Positions 46,215 to 58,134 are shown, counted from the first letter of the stretch. The stretch is DNA of 64,000 nt from Misgurnus anguillicaudatus (GCF_027580225.2 NC_073356.2:6482501-6546500); one strand, 5' to 3'. Numbers and translations are program-made. The notes: generated by a model not told the origin, from the sequence alone.

Positions 46215-46287
46215 GGGGAATTAGCTCAAATGGTAGAGCGCTCGCTTAGCATGCGAGAGGTAGCGGGATCGATGCCCGCATTCTCCA
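46215..46287 (+). tRNA. tRNA-Ala (AGC), unit 11
   Basis: Consensus gene. Confidence 0.96.
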
Positions 46288-46849
46288 CGTGATTGTGGTT
46301 TGTTGTTAATTGCTCTGATGTCACAGACCGGAAGCGTGAAGCTTCACATTGGGTCCACACATGAACGTCTCCGATACAGATGTTATTTCACAAAGCAACA
46401 TGGAGCAGGAGCTTAACACTCCAAGAGCATTTTGTTGCCATTTAAAATTGGAATCATTTTCTTTCAATGTTCATTTGTCTTCGTGTCATTTCTGGTAAGT
46501 CTTTTTAATGCATTTCATTGTCAGATTGTACACAAGAGCTGTGTGTTTCCTTTGGCCTGTACACATGAGCTGTGTGTTTCCTTTGTCCTAAACGTCAATG
46601 CATTTTTCATTTATTCTATGTTTTCGTACATGTTTAATTTGCTTCATTGTAATGTCCTTGTGTTTGCTGCAATTTTGCGACTTGTGAGTTGTTGGCCCAC
46701 CGCCAGGGTGATCAGAAAAAGTGCTCAATGTTGCTTGAACTAACTCATTTTTGTCTAGAGCCTGAGTGCTCTGGTAAAAAGGCTTAAAGGGCAGGGGGAT
46801 TGTTTTGGGGTAACAAACGCTGTTCCCTTGGATACCCAAAAACTCTTAC

Positions 46850-46921
46850 AGGTCCCACCGAGATTTGAACTCGGATCGCTGGATTCAGAGTCCAGAGTGC
46901 TAACCATTACACCATGGAACC
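46850..46921 (-). tRNA. tRNA-Gln (CTG), unit 11
   Basis: Consensus gene with T5 terminator. Confidence 0.96.
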
Positions 46922-47016
46922 ACTCTTTCGTTAGCGCCTGACCCACTGGGTCACGGAGAAAAGGACACTCGGATAGGGAGCTTCAGTTAAACAAACTCTC
47001 AAAAGGCTGCCATCAA

Positions 47017-47089
47017 TGCCGAAACCCGGGATCGAACCAGGGACCTTTAGATCTTCAGTCTAACGCTCTCCCAACTGAGCTATTTCGGC
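47017..47089 (-). tRNA. tRNA-Phe (GAA), unit 11
   Basis: Consensus gene. Confidence 0.96.
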
Positions 47090-47169
47090 CACAAAGATGC
47101 TCCCGGCAGGAATTTTCATCACAAATCACAGCAATATAGCAGTCGGCAAAAGGAGGCAAAGAGAAACCT

Positions 47170-47243
47170 TGGCCCGTACGGGGATCGAACCCGCGACCTT
47201 GGCGTTATTAGCACCACGCTCTAACCAACTGAGCTAACCGGCC
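47170..47243 (-). tRNA. tRNA-Ile (AAT), unit 11
   Basis: Consensus gene. Confidence 0.96.
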
Positions 47244-47321
47244 ACGGAACAGCTCCTGTCTCTGCCAAGACCGACATGAATGTTCCACAGTGTAGCAGCA
47301 TCAAGAAGCAAAGCTAAACAA

Positions 47322-47393
47322 GGGCTCGTCCGGGATTTGAACCCGGGACCTCTCGCACCCAAAGCGAGAATCATACCCCTAGACCAACGAGCC
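47322..47393 (-). tRNA. tRNA-Pro (TGG), unit 11
   Basis: Consensus gene; one upstream spacer base differs (AAGACCGACATG). Confidence 0.96.
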
Positions 47394-48742
47394 AAGCCGT
47401 GCTGTCTTTTTGCCGTGCCACTGGGAAACATGTGACCACAACACAGTCACCAGCTTCCTCAAGCAGTTCCTTGGGCTGGGCCTGTTTGGTCCTGCTCCTC
47501 TGTTTAGCCACAATGAGCCCTAGTGTTGGGCTGGTGTCAAAATAAGCACTTATCGATATAAGTACATGCTTATTGCTTAATATTTGAAATGGTGTGAGAG
47601 AACTCGACTGGTCTGCATAAATCTCGGACCTGAACCCAGCTGAACACCTTTGTTATGGATTACAGGGTCTGAGCAAAACACTCATCACCCAAACCCATCA
47701 ATGATTTGTTCACAGGGTCACAGTCATTTCAGCACAGAAAAAGTCCTTTGCAAAACTGTTGCAACATAGATGGAAACAAAATTATTTGACATGGTCTGTA
47801 AGGTATAGCATTAATATTTGTTTTGATTGGAGAAACTGGAATAGATAAATATGTTCATTTATTTTTAATCTATGGCTATATTCATGGCGAGAACTGGTTT
47901 TTGGCAAAGTCAGAAATGCAGGTTACGTGAATTGGAGATGTCAAATTGCCCTTCCCTCGGTTTGTGTGTGTGTGTGTGTGTGTATAGATCAACGTGTCTG
48001 TTGTTTTTGGACTGTTTAAGGAAACCAAATAACGCAGTGCCCAGAGTAATTCCATGCTGACTGAAGGAGAACATGTACACCCCAAACAGAGAGGCCTCCT
48101 GACCCAGCCAGGGCTTGAACAGGGGACCTTCTTGCTGTGAGGCAGCTGTGCTCTGTTTGGGGTGGCAACTGTGTCGGCCCAAACACCTTTATTAAAAGGG
48201 GCATCCCAACACTTAGTGTAGTTTTAACGTCAAGTAACATCTTAGAAGCCATGTCCTTATCGCATTTTCCAAGTGTTGATCTTAGATTTTAAGAGAAAAT
48301 TCTGATAAATCATCCGGTAACTAAATTGGACACCAAGCATCACTAGCCTGGTTGTATATTTAAGTATCATAGCTCCAGGCACCTCAGGGTACCTACCCAG
48401 TGGCCAGGATGATGTGCCTTTCCCGGCCAGGAGGGAGTAGGACAAATAGCCTGGGTCATTTTTCAGGTTGAGTCAATTGTGTTGTTTGAAATCAACTCAT
48501 CGCTTGTTAAAACAGCAAGCCCTCCGGTAGAAAGCTTAAAGGGTAGGGGGATCGTCTAGGGGTTAACAAACAAAAGACGACCTCGGACACGGTTTCGACC
48601 TGACAAGACCAAAGGCGGAGGTGTCGCTGAGAGTCCCTGACGTCCTTTGCGGGTTTCTCGTTGACATTCCATTCCTTTCCTGCCAATATTGCCATACACA
48701 GGGGCGTTGTGGGTTAAAGCTCCGAGGGACGAGTCTAAAGAG

Positions 48743-48814
48743 GGGCTCGTCCGGGATTTGAACCCGGGACCTCTCGCACCCTAAGCGAGAATCATACCCC
48801 TAGACCAACGAGCC
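48743..48814 (-). tRNA. tRNA-Pro (AGG), unit 12
   Basis: Consensus gene, 132 bp to the left of the transposon edge. Confidence 0.96.
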
Positions 48815-48908
48815 ACTCAAAGCGTGCCACCCCGCCCCCCTGGGAAACATTTTCCCACCACATAGCAGCCAGCTTCCAACAAGCCAAAGCATTCGCAAGA
48901 CAGAGGTA

Positions 48909-48946
48909 GGGGAATTAGCTCAAATGGTAGAGCGCTCGCTTAGCAT
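48909..48946 (+). pseudogene. tRNA-Ala 5' half, interrupted by copy B
   Basis: The first 38 nt of tRNA-Ala(AGC), ending with the anticodon loop TTAGCAT. The remaining 35 nt resume at 58135-58169. 38 plus 35 equals the 73 nt of the intact gene. Confidence 0.97.
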
Positions 48947-49215
48947 AGGAAGGGGCCCAATCTTTGCGCCCCCGCACGCAAGCGAAACAGACGCAAAATG
49001 CGGTTACACGGCGCCAGATTTCGCCTGTAACAATATTCGGGATATTTTCCTGTGCGTTATGTCATGTTACAGTAGTTTTAGTTATATGTGAAACAAGTCA
49101 CCCTCCGCGGGCTGGACTCGAACCCATGGTCTGCGTGACGAACTATCCAACAAATTCTTACAAAAAATGTACTGTAGTAAAACCATGGTTACCACAAATT
49201 AAACATGGTTTTGCT
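48947..49215. other. Left end of copy B, with a tRNA-like B-box motif
   Basis: Not shared with copy A. On the minus strand, 49101-49130 reads ATGGGTTCGAGTCCAGCCCGC, like a tRNA T arm with B box, but no full cloverleaf is seen. It may be a relic of a SINE or of another tRNA. Confidence 0.35.
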
Positions 49216-49219
49216 AATA

Positions 49220-49745
49220 GTAAACAATACACCAAAAAGCATGGTTACTACGCTTTTACCACAAAAAAAACATGGTTAATTTAACTACGCTACTATTTAG
49301 TTATCTATATGGCATATCATTATATTGATTTATATTTATTACTTTGTGTATATTATTTTTTTTAAAAGAACATTACCTGCTTATATAAAAAGGAATAAAA
49401 ACCATACTACACTTTTACCACAAAAAATATGGTTGATTTAACTATGCCTCTATTATCTATGATCATTATATTGGTTGATATTAATAATTTTGTGTATATT
49501 ATTATTTAAAAGAATATTAGTTGTTTATGTTTATATAAAAATTAATAAAAAGCATGGTTACTACACTTTTACCACAAAAAACATGGTTCATTTAACTGTG
49601 CCTCTATTAGTTATCTACTATGACATATCATTATATTGATTGATATTCATTATTTTGTGTTTTTTCTTTTTTTATAGAATATTACGTGTTTATAAGGTAA
49701 TGTAAGTAAGGTCAATTTGTATGTTTTTTATGTTTATATAAAAAT
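49220..49745. repeat. Left-end tandem repeat of copy B (three units of about 153-159 bp)
   Basis: TTTTACCACAAAAAA with ATGGTT and ATTTAACT recurs at about 49255, 49414 and 49567. The same unit is present twice in copy A. It lies beyond the gene's polyadenylation signal. Confidence 0.75.
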
Positions 49746-49843
49746 GTTTCTTTAAAGATGTGTTTTTGTGTGGGATATGATTTGATTGATATGATTTATC
49801 AGATTTATTTATCAGATCCACAGACACTTCAGATGTAAAATGT

Positions 49844-49849
49844 TTTATT
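49844..49849 (-). terminator. Polyadenylation signal AATAAA of the copy B gene
   Basis: AATAAA on the minus strand about 82 nt after the stop codon. The equivalent copy A region has TTTTTATTAAAA with a similar signal. Confidence 0.65.
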
Positions 49850-49930
49850 AAAATAAATACACACAAATATTGAAATGATCACAGCACACACACGCACACA
49901 TATGTACAATATATACAGGAAAGATGTTAT

Positions 49931-52900
49931 TTATTGAGGTGGTGGAGTTTGACATGTTTCTTGCTGGCGCTGCTCTGCCAACCATTCCTCTAAAGATTTG
50001 CCATTTGAGGCACGCAAGCAAAATGTGGCATTACCATATCGGCTATGGCCAAACTCTTTCGTTTTGGGCTGCCCACATTTGCTGCACGTGTTAAAAGTAA
50101 CCCCTCGCACATACTTCCTCTTCTGGACACCACTTTCATTCTCCATAGCCCGTCGGCGCCTGTTCCTTTGCGTGTAACGGGACACAGGTGCAGCAGACGC
50201 CGGAGCAGGCGGAGCTGGGACTGCACTGGATGTCGAAGCACCAGAAGGTGGAATCACCACTGACACAGTCATGTCTGGATTAAAGACTACCGTGCCAAAC
50301 GACAACCCCGGTGCTAAAATGTGCTTCACAACTCCTGATGCTGTGGGGGCGGGTGCGATGGGTGCTAAAATGTGCTGCATAACTCCTGATGCTGTGGGGG
50401 CAGGTGCGATGGGCTGCACAACTCCTGATGCTGTGGGGGCGGATGCAATGGGAAACTCCCTGGTGGCAGCAGCTGGCTTTCGACCTGGTCGCAGAAGAGG
50501 AGCCTGTCCTTCACGATTTGGTGGAAGGAAAAATTGATGTTTTGGGCCTGATGTCGATGGCACTTCATTCAATTTTTCCCTCGGTGGAGGCAGGTGCGTA
50601 TCAGCCACAGCAATTGGGTTAGATGGAGTCAGACCCTGACCGAGGACGCCCATTTCCTGTCTATTCTTCCACTTACGAAACCTGAAAAAATTAATTTTTA
50701 TTATATATATGTATGTCAGTATTCAGTTAATTTGAAGCGAATGATGTGCCATGCTTACCACTGAGTGAGTGTCCTATGGTTTATCTCAAACAGCTGGATC
50801 GTTGTTTCATCCATCAGAGTGGGATTGTTAAGCACCAACTCTCGGATGTGGTGGTAATCTGAAAGAACTTTAGACCACCTGGGGGTGCAAACTCCATCTT
50901 TCTTGGTTGGCGACTTGTGTAAAGCACACAACTTCATACAAATGGTATTAACCAAGCGGTTGGCGTCGGGCCACTGCGCTGGACCCCCAGGATGTCCAAT
51001 CAGACACCGTTTCACACTCTCCACACCTGGTGTGACTCCAGACCGCTTCGGTGCCTTATAGCGCCCCTGTGTCAGCTGAGGCTGATGTCGAGGCTGATAG
51101 TTGATCCGCTGCTTATCGAAATCTAGGAGAGCTGTCCACAGCTGGATGGCCTCTGTCACCTGCTGGTCAGTAAGGTAAGGAGCCTCACGAAGACCCACCA
51201 GGTAACCAGCCAAATCCTGGACCTTGTCCCACCCAGCGATGCCATCGGGTCCAATGACTGCTCCCTAGTAAATGCAGATTTATGTTAATTTATGTGGAGT
51301 AAAACGAGATTAAAATGAGTTTTTTTTTTCAATTGCTAACAAGCATTGTTTAAGTTCAATACTAAGGGGGCATTTAAAAACTGTACACAGTCGAAACCTG
51401 TCACAGCAGGAACAAGTAACTAACCCAACAGGGTTGGACTTCTCATTAATGTCACTGTGCTGTAATGAGGTTAATATGATCCATCAGTTCAATGCATTCA
51501 ATATCCACATCTTCCAAAATTCTTCTGTCATTTATGCTTTACCACTTGCAAAACACAATGTATTATGTATACTATCTACATTTCTCAAATGCTAACACAC
51601 TGCTTTTGAAATTGTTATAAACATTTTCGAAAGAATAATGGCAAATTGAATCCATTTCTTCAGTAATTGTTTTAAAATATAGAAAATTGTAGCAGAAAAT
51701 AAAATAGTAATCATTCTAAGCTAATTGCAGTTTTACTTGAAAGCCAACCCAGGTGTTCTGCTCTAGTCTCATTACCATGATTTACAGTATTAGAAGGGGA
51801 TATCTTGGAACTTATTTAGCAATTTTGCAATATGGATAAAAGAAGACAGGTTGGTAAGGAAAGTAGATTGGTTCAGAGAGGGAGAGTATGTGGAGGAATG
51901 CTTGTTAGCAATTGAAAAAAAGACCTTAGAGTGTCTTACCTGAGCCTCGTCGGAAATACTGCTTCCAGTGTCAGATGACTGTGACAGTACTGAAGGGGCA
52001 GGGGCAAGATGCTGTTGTTCTCCACCAGGAGATGATGATGTGGACGGCTCAGCCAGTGACACATCAGCCATCGATGCTGGGGACTGATGCAGAGGCAAAG
52101 ATGAGGGGCTGTTTTCAAGATCACGGCAAGGGTCATCCTCATACAGCACTGGAACTGTGATGTCCTCCATGATCTCTTCCTCAAACCCCTCATCTTGCAG
52201 GTCCTGATCATCAACTTCCTCCACCAGCCTGTCTTCCTCCTCTGGGTTCTGGAGCACTGGAGTAAGTGTTTTGCCAGTCTGGCTGTAAAGGTACTCCATT
52301 CCTAGCAATTCACCTACAAGGATAAAAAAGTGTTGTTAATCATTTGTCTAGTCTAGTACATTAAAAGCTAAATAGATAACTTAGTAGAATATTACAAAAG
52401 AACAAATTATTGAATTTCTTGCCTGTATATGCTCCAGGAGGGCGATAGCGCTCATCCCAGGGCTTTCCGAAGACAGTTCGGGAAAGCTTGTCCACAGCCT
52501 CTTTCATGGCACTGCCATATGTCCGGATGGAGGACGCTCCTTTTATGGCATCTTCCATCCTGTCATCATTCCAGCGCATCAAGCCCTCAAGAAGATAGGC
52601 CTGAAAATGTGAATCACTGGCACTGGTTCCTAAAAGTCAGATAAACAAAAATGGTTATATGTGTCACACATGTACAAGATATGTGCTGCACATGAGGTGC
52701 TATGTAATTACATAAACAATTATTGGTATTATAACCAGAGTTACTAGTGACTGGCAAGACAGCTTTGTCAATGCTTATGACATCAGAAAAGAACTGTGAT
52801 ATTACTGTAGAGTGTGACATTTATTGATGTGACATTACTTTAAAAAAAATTTCATCCATATGTATGTAATACCTGGAATAAAACGGTTTAGGTGGAGGTG

Positions 52901-55900
52901 GAATGACTCCAAAGAGGTAGAGCCACGGGCACATCTGTAGCAGCACAGCTCCACACTGCCTTTCTTCAGTGTCCCTGTCTTCATGTAGAGGGGAAAGTTC
53001 TCTGGGTCTTGGATACACTGTACGTGCTTCCGCTGTTCTTTCCATATCTGCTGGATCCGTTCATGGTCCAGCAGAGGAACTCCCAGAGTGTCTTTACCAC
53101 TCGCACTGTCAAACAGATCAACCAGAGATCCAATTAATCTGGTGGTCTCCTCCACACCCCTGGTCCTCCTCCGGCAGTGCAGTGCCAACTCTCTCCGGGT
53201 AATGCGGGAACTCAGCGCCTTTCCTGAGATGTGGCCGGCCTTCTTTGCTGCCAGCTCACCCTCCTTTGCACGGTGAAGAGCAGCCACATCATCTGAATCC
53301 CACTGAAAGATGCACATGGACAGACGTGCCATGAAGGTCCCGTAGAGCGGATGAGCCTCTGTCGTGACACCTGCAGCAAATCGCCGCATGAAATGCCAGA
53401 TGTCAAGGCGCACTTCAAGCTCATCCCACTCCGAAAACATGACCTTCACCTGAGACTTGCCATGAAGACTGCAGCAATCTCTGTCCACGTACATCACTTT
53501 CGGGGCTGCCTCTCCTGCCTCCCGGTAGCGTTTCATTAGGCCAGCTGCCATAGGGTGCAGTCCATGTCCCTCTGCGGCTGTCAGCACAGAGACAAGGACT
53601 TGGCCGTGTTCGTTTCCTACATTTGTGCACCAGGCAGCTGTTCCTGCAGCAGCACCGGCAAGTTTCTTTGTGACCTATTGCAAAAAATAAAATAATTAAT
53701 TGTTTATTATGTATACACACTTTTCCATATGGCAAATTTCTGGAAACAGGGATGTGTTACCTTCTTTGTGGAGTCCATCTTTAGAACACAGCCCAAGACA
53801 GATGTAATTTTGGCTTTGACCTCGTGCAGTCGGCCCAGAACATCCCTGGCGTACACGGCTAACAGCCACTTAGGTTTAGGTAGGGCAGGTAAAGAGGGAG
53901 GCTCGGCAAACACAGGTGGCTGCACAAGGAAGGACCTTGTAAATGGTTCACAGGCAGTCAGGTACTGAAGGACACGCTGTGTCCATGCCTCACTGTGTTG
54001 TTCCATGAGCTTCTTGTACAGCTGTGTCACGCTGTTGCCCTGTGTCCTCTCCCTCATCATCCTCAGCACCCGGTTGTCACATGAGTATCTAAAAAACAAC
54101 AGTATAATCATGCAAATGCTTTATTTGGTAAAAAGAATCACAAATTAAAGTGCCTAATAATGAATGATTGCCATTATGAATTACCTGTATGTCAGCAAAG
54201 CTGGAAACTGACTGCGGTGGCCCATATCCAGTTGCCCCAAAATGTCCTCGGACCAGGCGGGATATTTCTTTTTGCAGCGTTTGCACTCCAGATACTCAGT
54301 GGCAAGATCATACCAACCGTCGATGTCCAAGACTTTGCGCACGGTACGGTAAAGTCCTGCGGCTGTTAGTTTGTGCTTATCACAGTCTGGTCGAACACAG
54401 ACAAGAGGAAATCGCCACATCTTGAGCGGCATCCATAAGAAAAGGGGCCGACAGAAGAAGAGGTCAGGTGAGGCGGGCGGCTGAGTGTGAATTAAAGGGA
54501 CCTGAGGAGGATACCACCAAAGCTTCAGTTGGGACACTAGTTCTGGCTTGCCGGTTCGCGGGTTGGCCTTAAATAGTGTGTTCCGTATCCACTCATGCTG
54601 GAAAGGTGGAAGATGATCTTTCCAGTGAACTGGAAGCTCAGCTGGTGGTGGATGATGTGGAAGACCTGGTGCTTTTGCTGTTTCCGCTGATGGAGACGGA
54701 CCAGAACAGGTCTCTGAGTGAATTAAAACAAAAACAATATAAGGATAAATGTTGCATTTCATAGTAAAATACCACAAAGCAGCCCACAAACAGTCTGCGA
54801 AGCAGAATTTTGGACAAGTATTAATAATTATTAGGATTAGATTTAGGAATAACAGTGAGGAAAATGGTACTAGTGTTAAGAAGCAAAGAACCCAGTGTAC
54901 ACTTTATTAATGTAAGATCCCAGCAAGCAATTTTGACTAAAATAAGGCAGAATTTGGGCTGCTCATGAAAGTCTAACAGATGTCTAACCATAGCACACAA
55001 ATAGATGATACAAGAAATATAAAAGAAATGAAAGCAAACACCTTGAACACCTGTTGACTTTGCTTACATAATGGAATATCATACATCTCAAAGTTATTTA
55101 GGCAAGAACAGCATAAAAATGTATTCAAGGTTATTTTAGGGTAGAAGTGGATTAATCATAGCTGGACTACATTGGGTTTCGGTTTTTGCTTGCTGGGATA
55201 AAATGTTGATGTGTAAATTAGATAGAATGGAGCAAGGATATGAGGCGTGGAGAATTCAGTATAAATGAATGATGCCCACAGACATGAAGCATGCACACAG
55301 ACACATTAAGGAAAAGATGTTCCTCTAATAATTACAACAATGATCCCAACCATCCTGTCTGCTAAGGTGGAGCTAAAGAGTGAGTGAGAAGTGCAAGCGG
55401 TGTGAAGAAGTTATGCAGTGATTGTTTAACAACGGGTACGTTCGGAAACCCAAATACACTGACACCTTTAAACATCCTTACGGTTTCGAAGAAATGCGCT
55501 CAAAGCATACATCCAGCTTGAGGCAAGATCTGACATAATTCTGTATTGTAAACAAAAAATTGTTAAAAATGTTGATTATTTAAAAAAAAAATGTTCTGCT
55601 TTTGCGTTTTCACAAAAACATTCTTATAATATTTGCATGTGTGTCATATGCCACACCTGTATTTAGCTGTGCTTCACATTGTGATGCAGCAAATACCAGT
55701 TCCTCATCATCATCATCTTCAGCAGGGGAAACGGAAGTGCCTGGAGCACAAATAATAATAAAAATGTTATTATGTTATGTTGTTCACCGTAAACTTATGA
55801 GACAAATGTAGGTAAGATGGTGCTTACCAGTAGTGAAAAGCTGCCTTCGGGTCAAATGTGTGACTGGGGGTTCTGCTGCTGGAGGAGGTAAAGTGGACTC

Positions 55901-56888
55901 CAGCAATGGATCTGGAAAAAAAAAAAAAATTTGCCAAAAGGATAAATAAATACATGTAAAACTGCTGTAAGGAAAATTCAATATTCACACAGTCCTACTC
56001 ACAGTGTTTCACTGGTGACATGAGTTTTCTCGCCAGGTGTGAAGGAGACAAATGTTTGCCACGCGTCAACAGTGCTTTCACAGTGGCGCTCTGGTGTACA
56101 CCAGTTTTGATGGCTGCGGGTGGAGGTACAGAAGAACTGGGGGTTGCAGGTGGAGGTGCAGAGGCACTGGAGGTTGCACGTGGATGTACAGAGGAACTGG
56201 AGGTTGCAGGTGGAGGTGCAGAGGCACTGGAGGATGCAACTTGAGGTGCAGGCTGGCATACACGGGTGCCCACAGCAGAAGCCTGTCTTTTCAAGACATA
56301 CGTCTTGAAAATGGCCATGTTGGTGTTGGGGTTGGGATTTGCCTTTATCAGGTACCTGATGAGGGCTTGGGCCTGCTTGCTCTGGTCCTCATAAACATCC
56401 TTCATGGACCGGCCCTGGAAGTCACCAAACTCCACCATCAAGCAGCCTTGGTCTCCAGTTGCATGGGCTTCTGCTTGCATTTCCTGCTTTCTCTTATACT
56501 TCTCCACTTCTTCTGCCATCTCTCTTATAAGAGAAGTATACTGCAGGTACAGCTGTTTGTTTTCTGACAGCGGGTTTGGATGGGCTTTCTCACTGGAACT
56601 GCTAAGCACCAAATACACTGCATACCCCAGAGAGTTTTCCAGGAGCCATCTAAATCGCTGGCCCTGGTACTTCCCAAACTGAAGTTTGCAGTGAGCGAGA
56701 ACTAAAAACTGGTCACTGGGGTCTCCACCATTTGTGCTGACAAAAGCTCTAGCCTCTGCCAGCACCTCCTCTTTACTTTTGGCCCTTCCGGACTCAAGCT
56801 TTTCTAGGCGCTTTGCCTCTGCTGATGGTGCCATGAGGAGTCGGCTTGATGTTGCCGATTGCCGTTGAAAAACAGGATACGCATACAT
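49931..56888 (-). CDS. Intact spliced transposase-like protein, 1516 aa (copy B)
   Basis: Coding exons, in transcript order: 56888-56003, 55911-55828, 55740-55657, 54713-54185, 54088-53761, 53674-52873, 52629-52423, 52313-51940, 51264-50759 and 50681-49931. They total 4551 nt and stay in one frame to a TAA, which strongly supports the model. Introns are GT-AG except one GC-AG (after 52423). Visible parts: two related motifs, FGKYQGQ...YAVYLV (71-94) and FGDFQGR...ALIRYL (154-180), reminiscent of DUF3820/exonuclease-tail repeats; a Ser/Pro/Ala-rich repeat (about 215-265); a DUF6729-like region with C457-X4-C462 and C495-X2-C498; a candidate DDE core with D633 (KMDSTKK), D701/D703 (YVDRDCC) and D728-x-x-H731 (LDIWH), the third acid being unclear (E775 or E777 are candidates); an acidic linker; and a C-terminal C1466-X2-C1469...H1479...C1488 cluster. 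Likely role is transposition of its own element in the nucleus. Domain names are from memory. Confidence 0.82.
52314..52422 (-). other. GC-AG intron in the copy B gene
   Basis: The donor on the gene strand reads ACAG/GCAAGAA and the acceptor TTGTAG/GTGAA. No GT donor nearby keeps the frame. The same GC donor occurs in copy A at 7487-7488, so it predates the divergence of the two copies. Confidence 0.75.
54714..55656 (-). other. Intron between coding exons 4 and 5 of the copy B gene
   Basis: 943 bp with GTGTGG donor and ACTCAG acceptor. A/T-rich, no separate feature recognised. Absent from copy A, where exons 2 and 5 are fused. Confidence 0.75.
56115..56240. repeat. 30-bp coding minisatellite in the copy B gene
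   Basis: Alternating GGTGGAGGTGCAGAGGCACT and GTGGATGTACAGAGGAACT cores, each followed by GGAGGTTGCA, encode the Ser/Ala/Pro-rich repeats of the linker. The repeat length is a multiple of three, so copy number can vary without changing frame. Confidence 0.75.
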
Positions 56889-56891
56889 TTT

Positions 56892-57804
56892 CTGAAATGA
56901 AAATTAGGAAGAGACTATTACCTCTAGCAATCTGACGTTAAGTGTGTAATGGTAATTTAATAAGCTACATGTAAACCATATTACTGTGGTAATAAATATG
57001 GCTATGACCATAAACTGGCTTGCTGATGAGTTTTCTAAAGGGGAAGGAATCTCGGATACCGTATATAAAATATGTCAATATAAGTGAAATATTAAGTCTG
57101 AAATTTACTTCTATTTCCAAAGCTGTAAACATCACCATTCTAGGGGCCTAGAAGAATCTAAAAAACAAGCCTTGTGCATGATAGAGAATAATACTAAGTA
57201 ATTTAAAGTTGGTTTGATACCTTTAGGCCAAACAGTATTGTAGTTTATGTGTTTATGCATATCTGACGTACGTTACTGCAGTAAAGTTGATTTTATATTT
57301 GATATTCATTTAAATAATAATAATTCGTTTGACTCTAGCATTTGCTGTTTTTATTTAATCAATTAAATAATTTATCAATACGACCCAATGGCAGAAGGAT
57401 GACAATTTTTTCCTAATAATATCCTTTCATAGCACATAAAAGACATATTACCCCAAAAGGGTCCTTGCGCTATGAAATGGATATTTTAGGAACGTTTATC
57501 TTTCATCCTCCTGTCATGAGGATATTGTTACATATCATTTATAAAACCACAGTTATCTCTTATTGTTTTGGACTGAAAACCGAGAGTTAAACTTTAATGA
57601 GTATGAAGCCGAATGTCTAATGAATGTCATGACATTTGCAAACGTTAAACTAACGTGAACTTAACCACCGTGTTAAACTGCACAGAAGAAAACATGTCCA
57701 ATACATGCTAGACAGCTATATAGGCAAGTTTAATTTTCCAAACATATACACATTATATTAACAAATAATGACCGAAATTTAATAACGAAGTAAACAAGAC
57801 TTAC
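56892..57804 (-). other. 5' UTR intron of the copy B gene
   Basis: Donor GTAAGTC on the gene strand at 57804-57798 and acceptor TTTCAG at 56892-56893. A/T-rich. It holds at 57735-57738 the uninterrupted target of the element that sits at 14138-17874 in copy A. Confidence 0.65.
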
Positions 57805-57841
57805 CTATCGCTAACTCAAAGATGATAATAATAGCTGCCGG
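57805..57841 (-). other. 5' untranslated exon of the copy B gene
   Basis: A short exon inferred from a strong donor (GATAG/GTAAGTC) just downstream of the CCAAT repeats and from identical sequence in copy A (17961-18000). The transcription start is not known. Confidence 0.5.
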
Positions 57842-58110
57842 TGATTGGTTAAAAAGTTTACCTCAGGAGAGAAACGCGATTGGTCAAAAGTGAGCCACAG
57901 GAGAGGAACGCGCGATTGGTCCAAAGTAAGCCATGGGAGTGAAACGCGATTGGTCAAAAGTAAGCCACAGAAGAGAAACGTGATTCGTCAAAAGTAAGCC
58001 ACAGGGAGAAACGTGATTGGTCAAAAGTAAGCCACAGGAAGAAACGTGATTGGTCAAAAGTAAGCCACAGGAAGAAACGTGATTGGCTTATGCGGGCTTA
58101 CTTTGGCTCA
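57842..58110 (-). promoter_or_regulatory. Tandem CCAAT-box promoter repeat, copy B
   Basis: Eight units of roughly 32 bp with GATTGGTCAAAAGTAAGCC cores. Seven contain an inverted CCAAT and one has ATTCG. They lie directly upstream of the 5' untranslated exon. NF-Y class factors bind CCAAT. The units may serve both as promoter and as transposase-binding subterminal repeats. Confidence 0.65.
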
Positions 58111-58134
58111 CTCGGTGGGAAGCAGTAGGCGCAA

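Larger units (their letters stand above)
46049..48742. repeat. tRNA array unit 11 (2694 bp)
   Basis: Six tRNA genes, G-type Phe-Ile spacer. Last complete unit before the copy B insertion. Confidence 0.95.
48947..58134 (-). mobile_element. Copy B: tRNA-Ala-inserted transposon with an intact spliced gene (candidate Dada-like element)
   Basis: A 9188-bp insertion lies between nt 38 and 39 of a tRNA-Ala gene. From left to right it contains a unique left end (48947-49215), three roughly 155-bp tandem repeats, the minus-strand transposase-like gene, a 5' untranslated exon, and a CCAAT-rich tandem repeat at the right end. No obvious terminal inverted repeat was found: the left begins AGGAAGGGGCCC and the right ends GCAGTAGGCGCAA. 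The right flank's GCAA differs by one base from the GCAT on the left, so at most a short imperfect target duplication can be argued. The Dada superfamily (DDE transposons targeting U6, U1 and tRNA genes) is the best family guess from target choice and the DxxH motif. The KDZ group or an undescribed group are alternatives. Confidence 0.8.

Noticed and set aside
57842..58110. CRISPR-like array of 32-bp repeats
   Set aside because: The units are contiguous with no unique spacers and the genome is eukaryotic.
48947..58134. Copy B as a host gene inserted by chance between tRNA units
   Set aside because: A second copy with the same structure exists at 4500-18286, and the junction falls inside a tRNA gene with no unit sequence lost.
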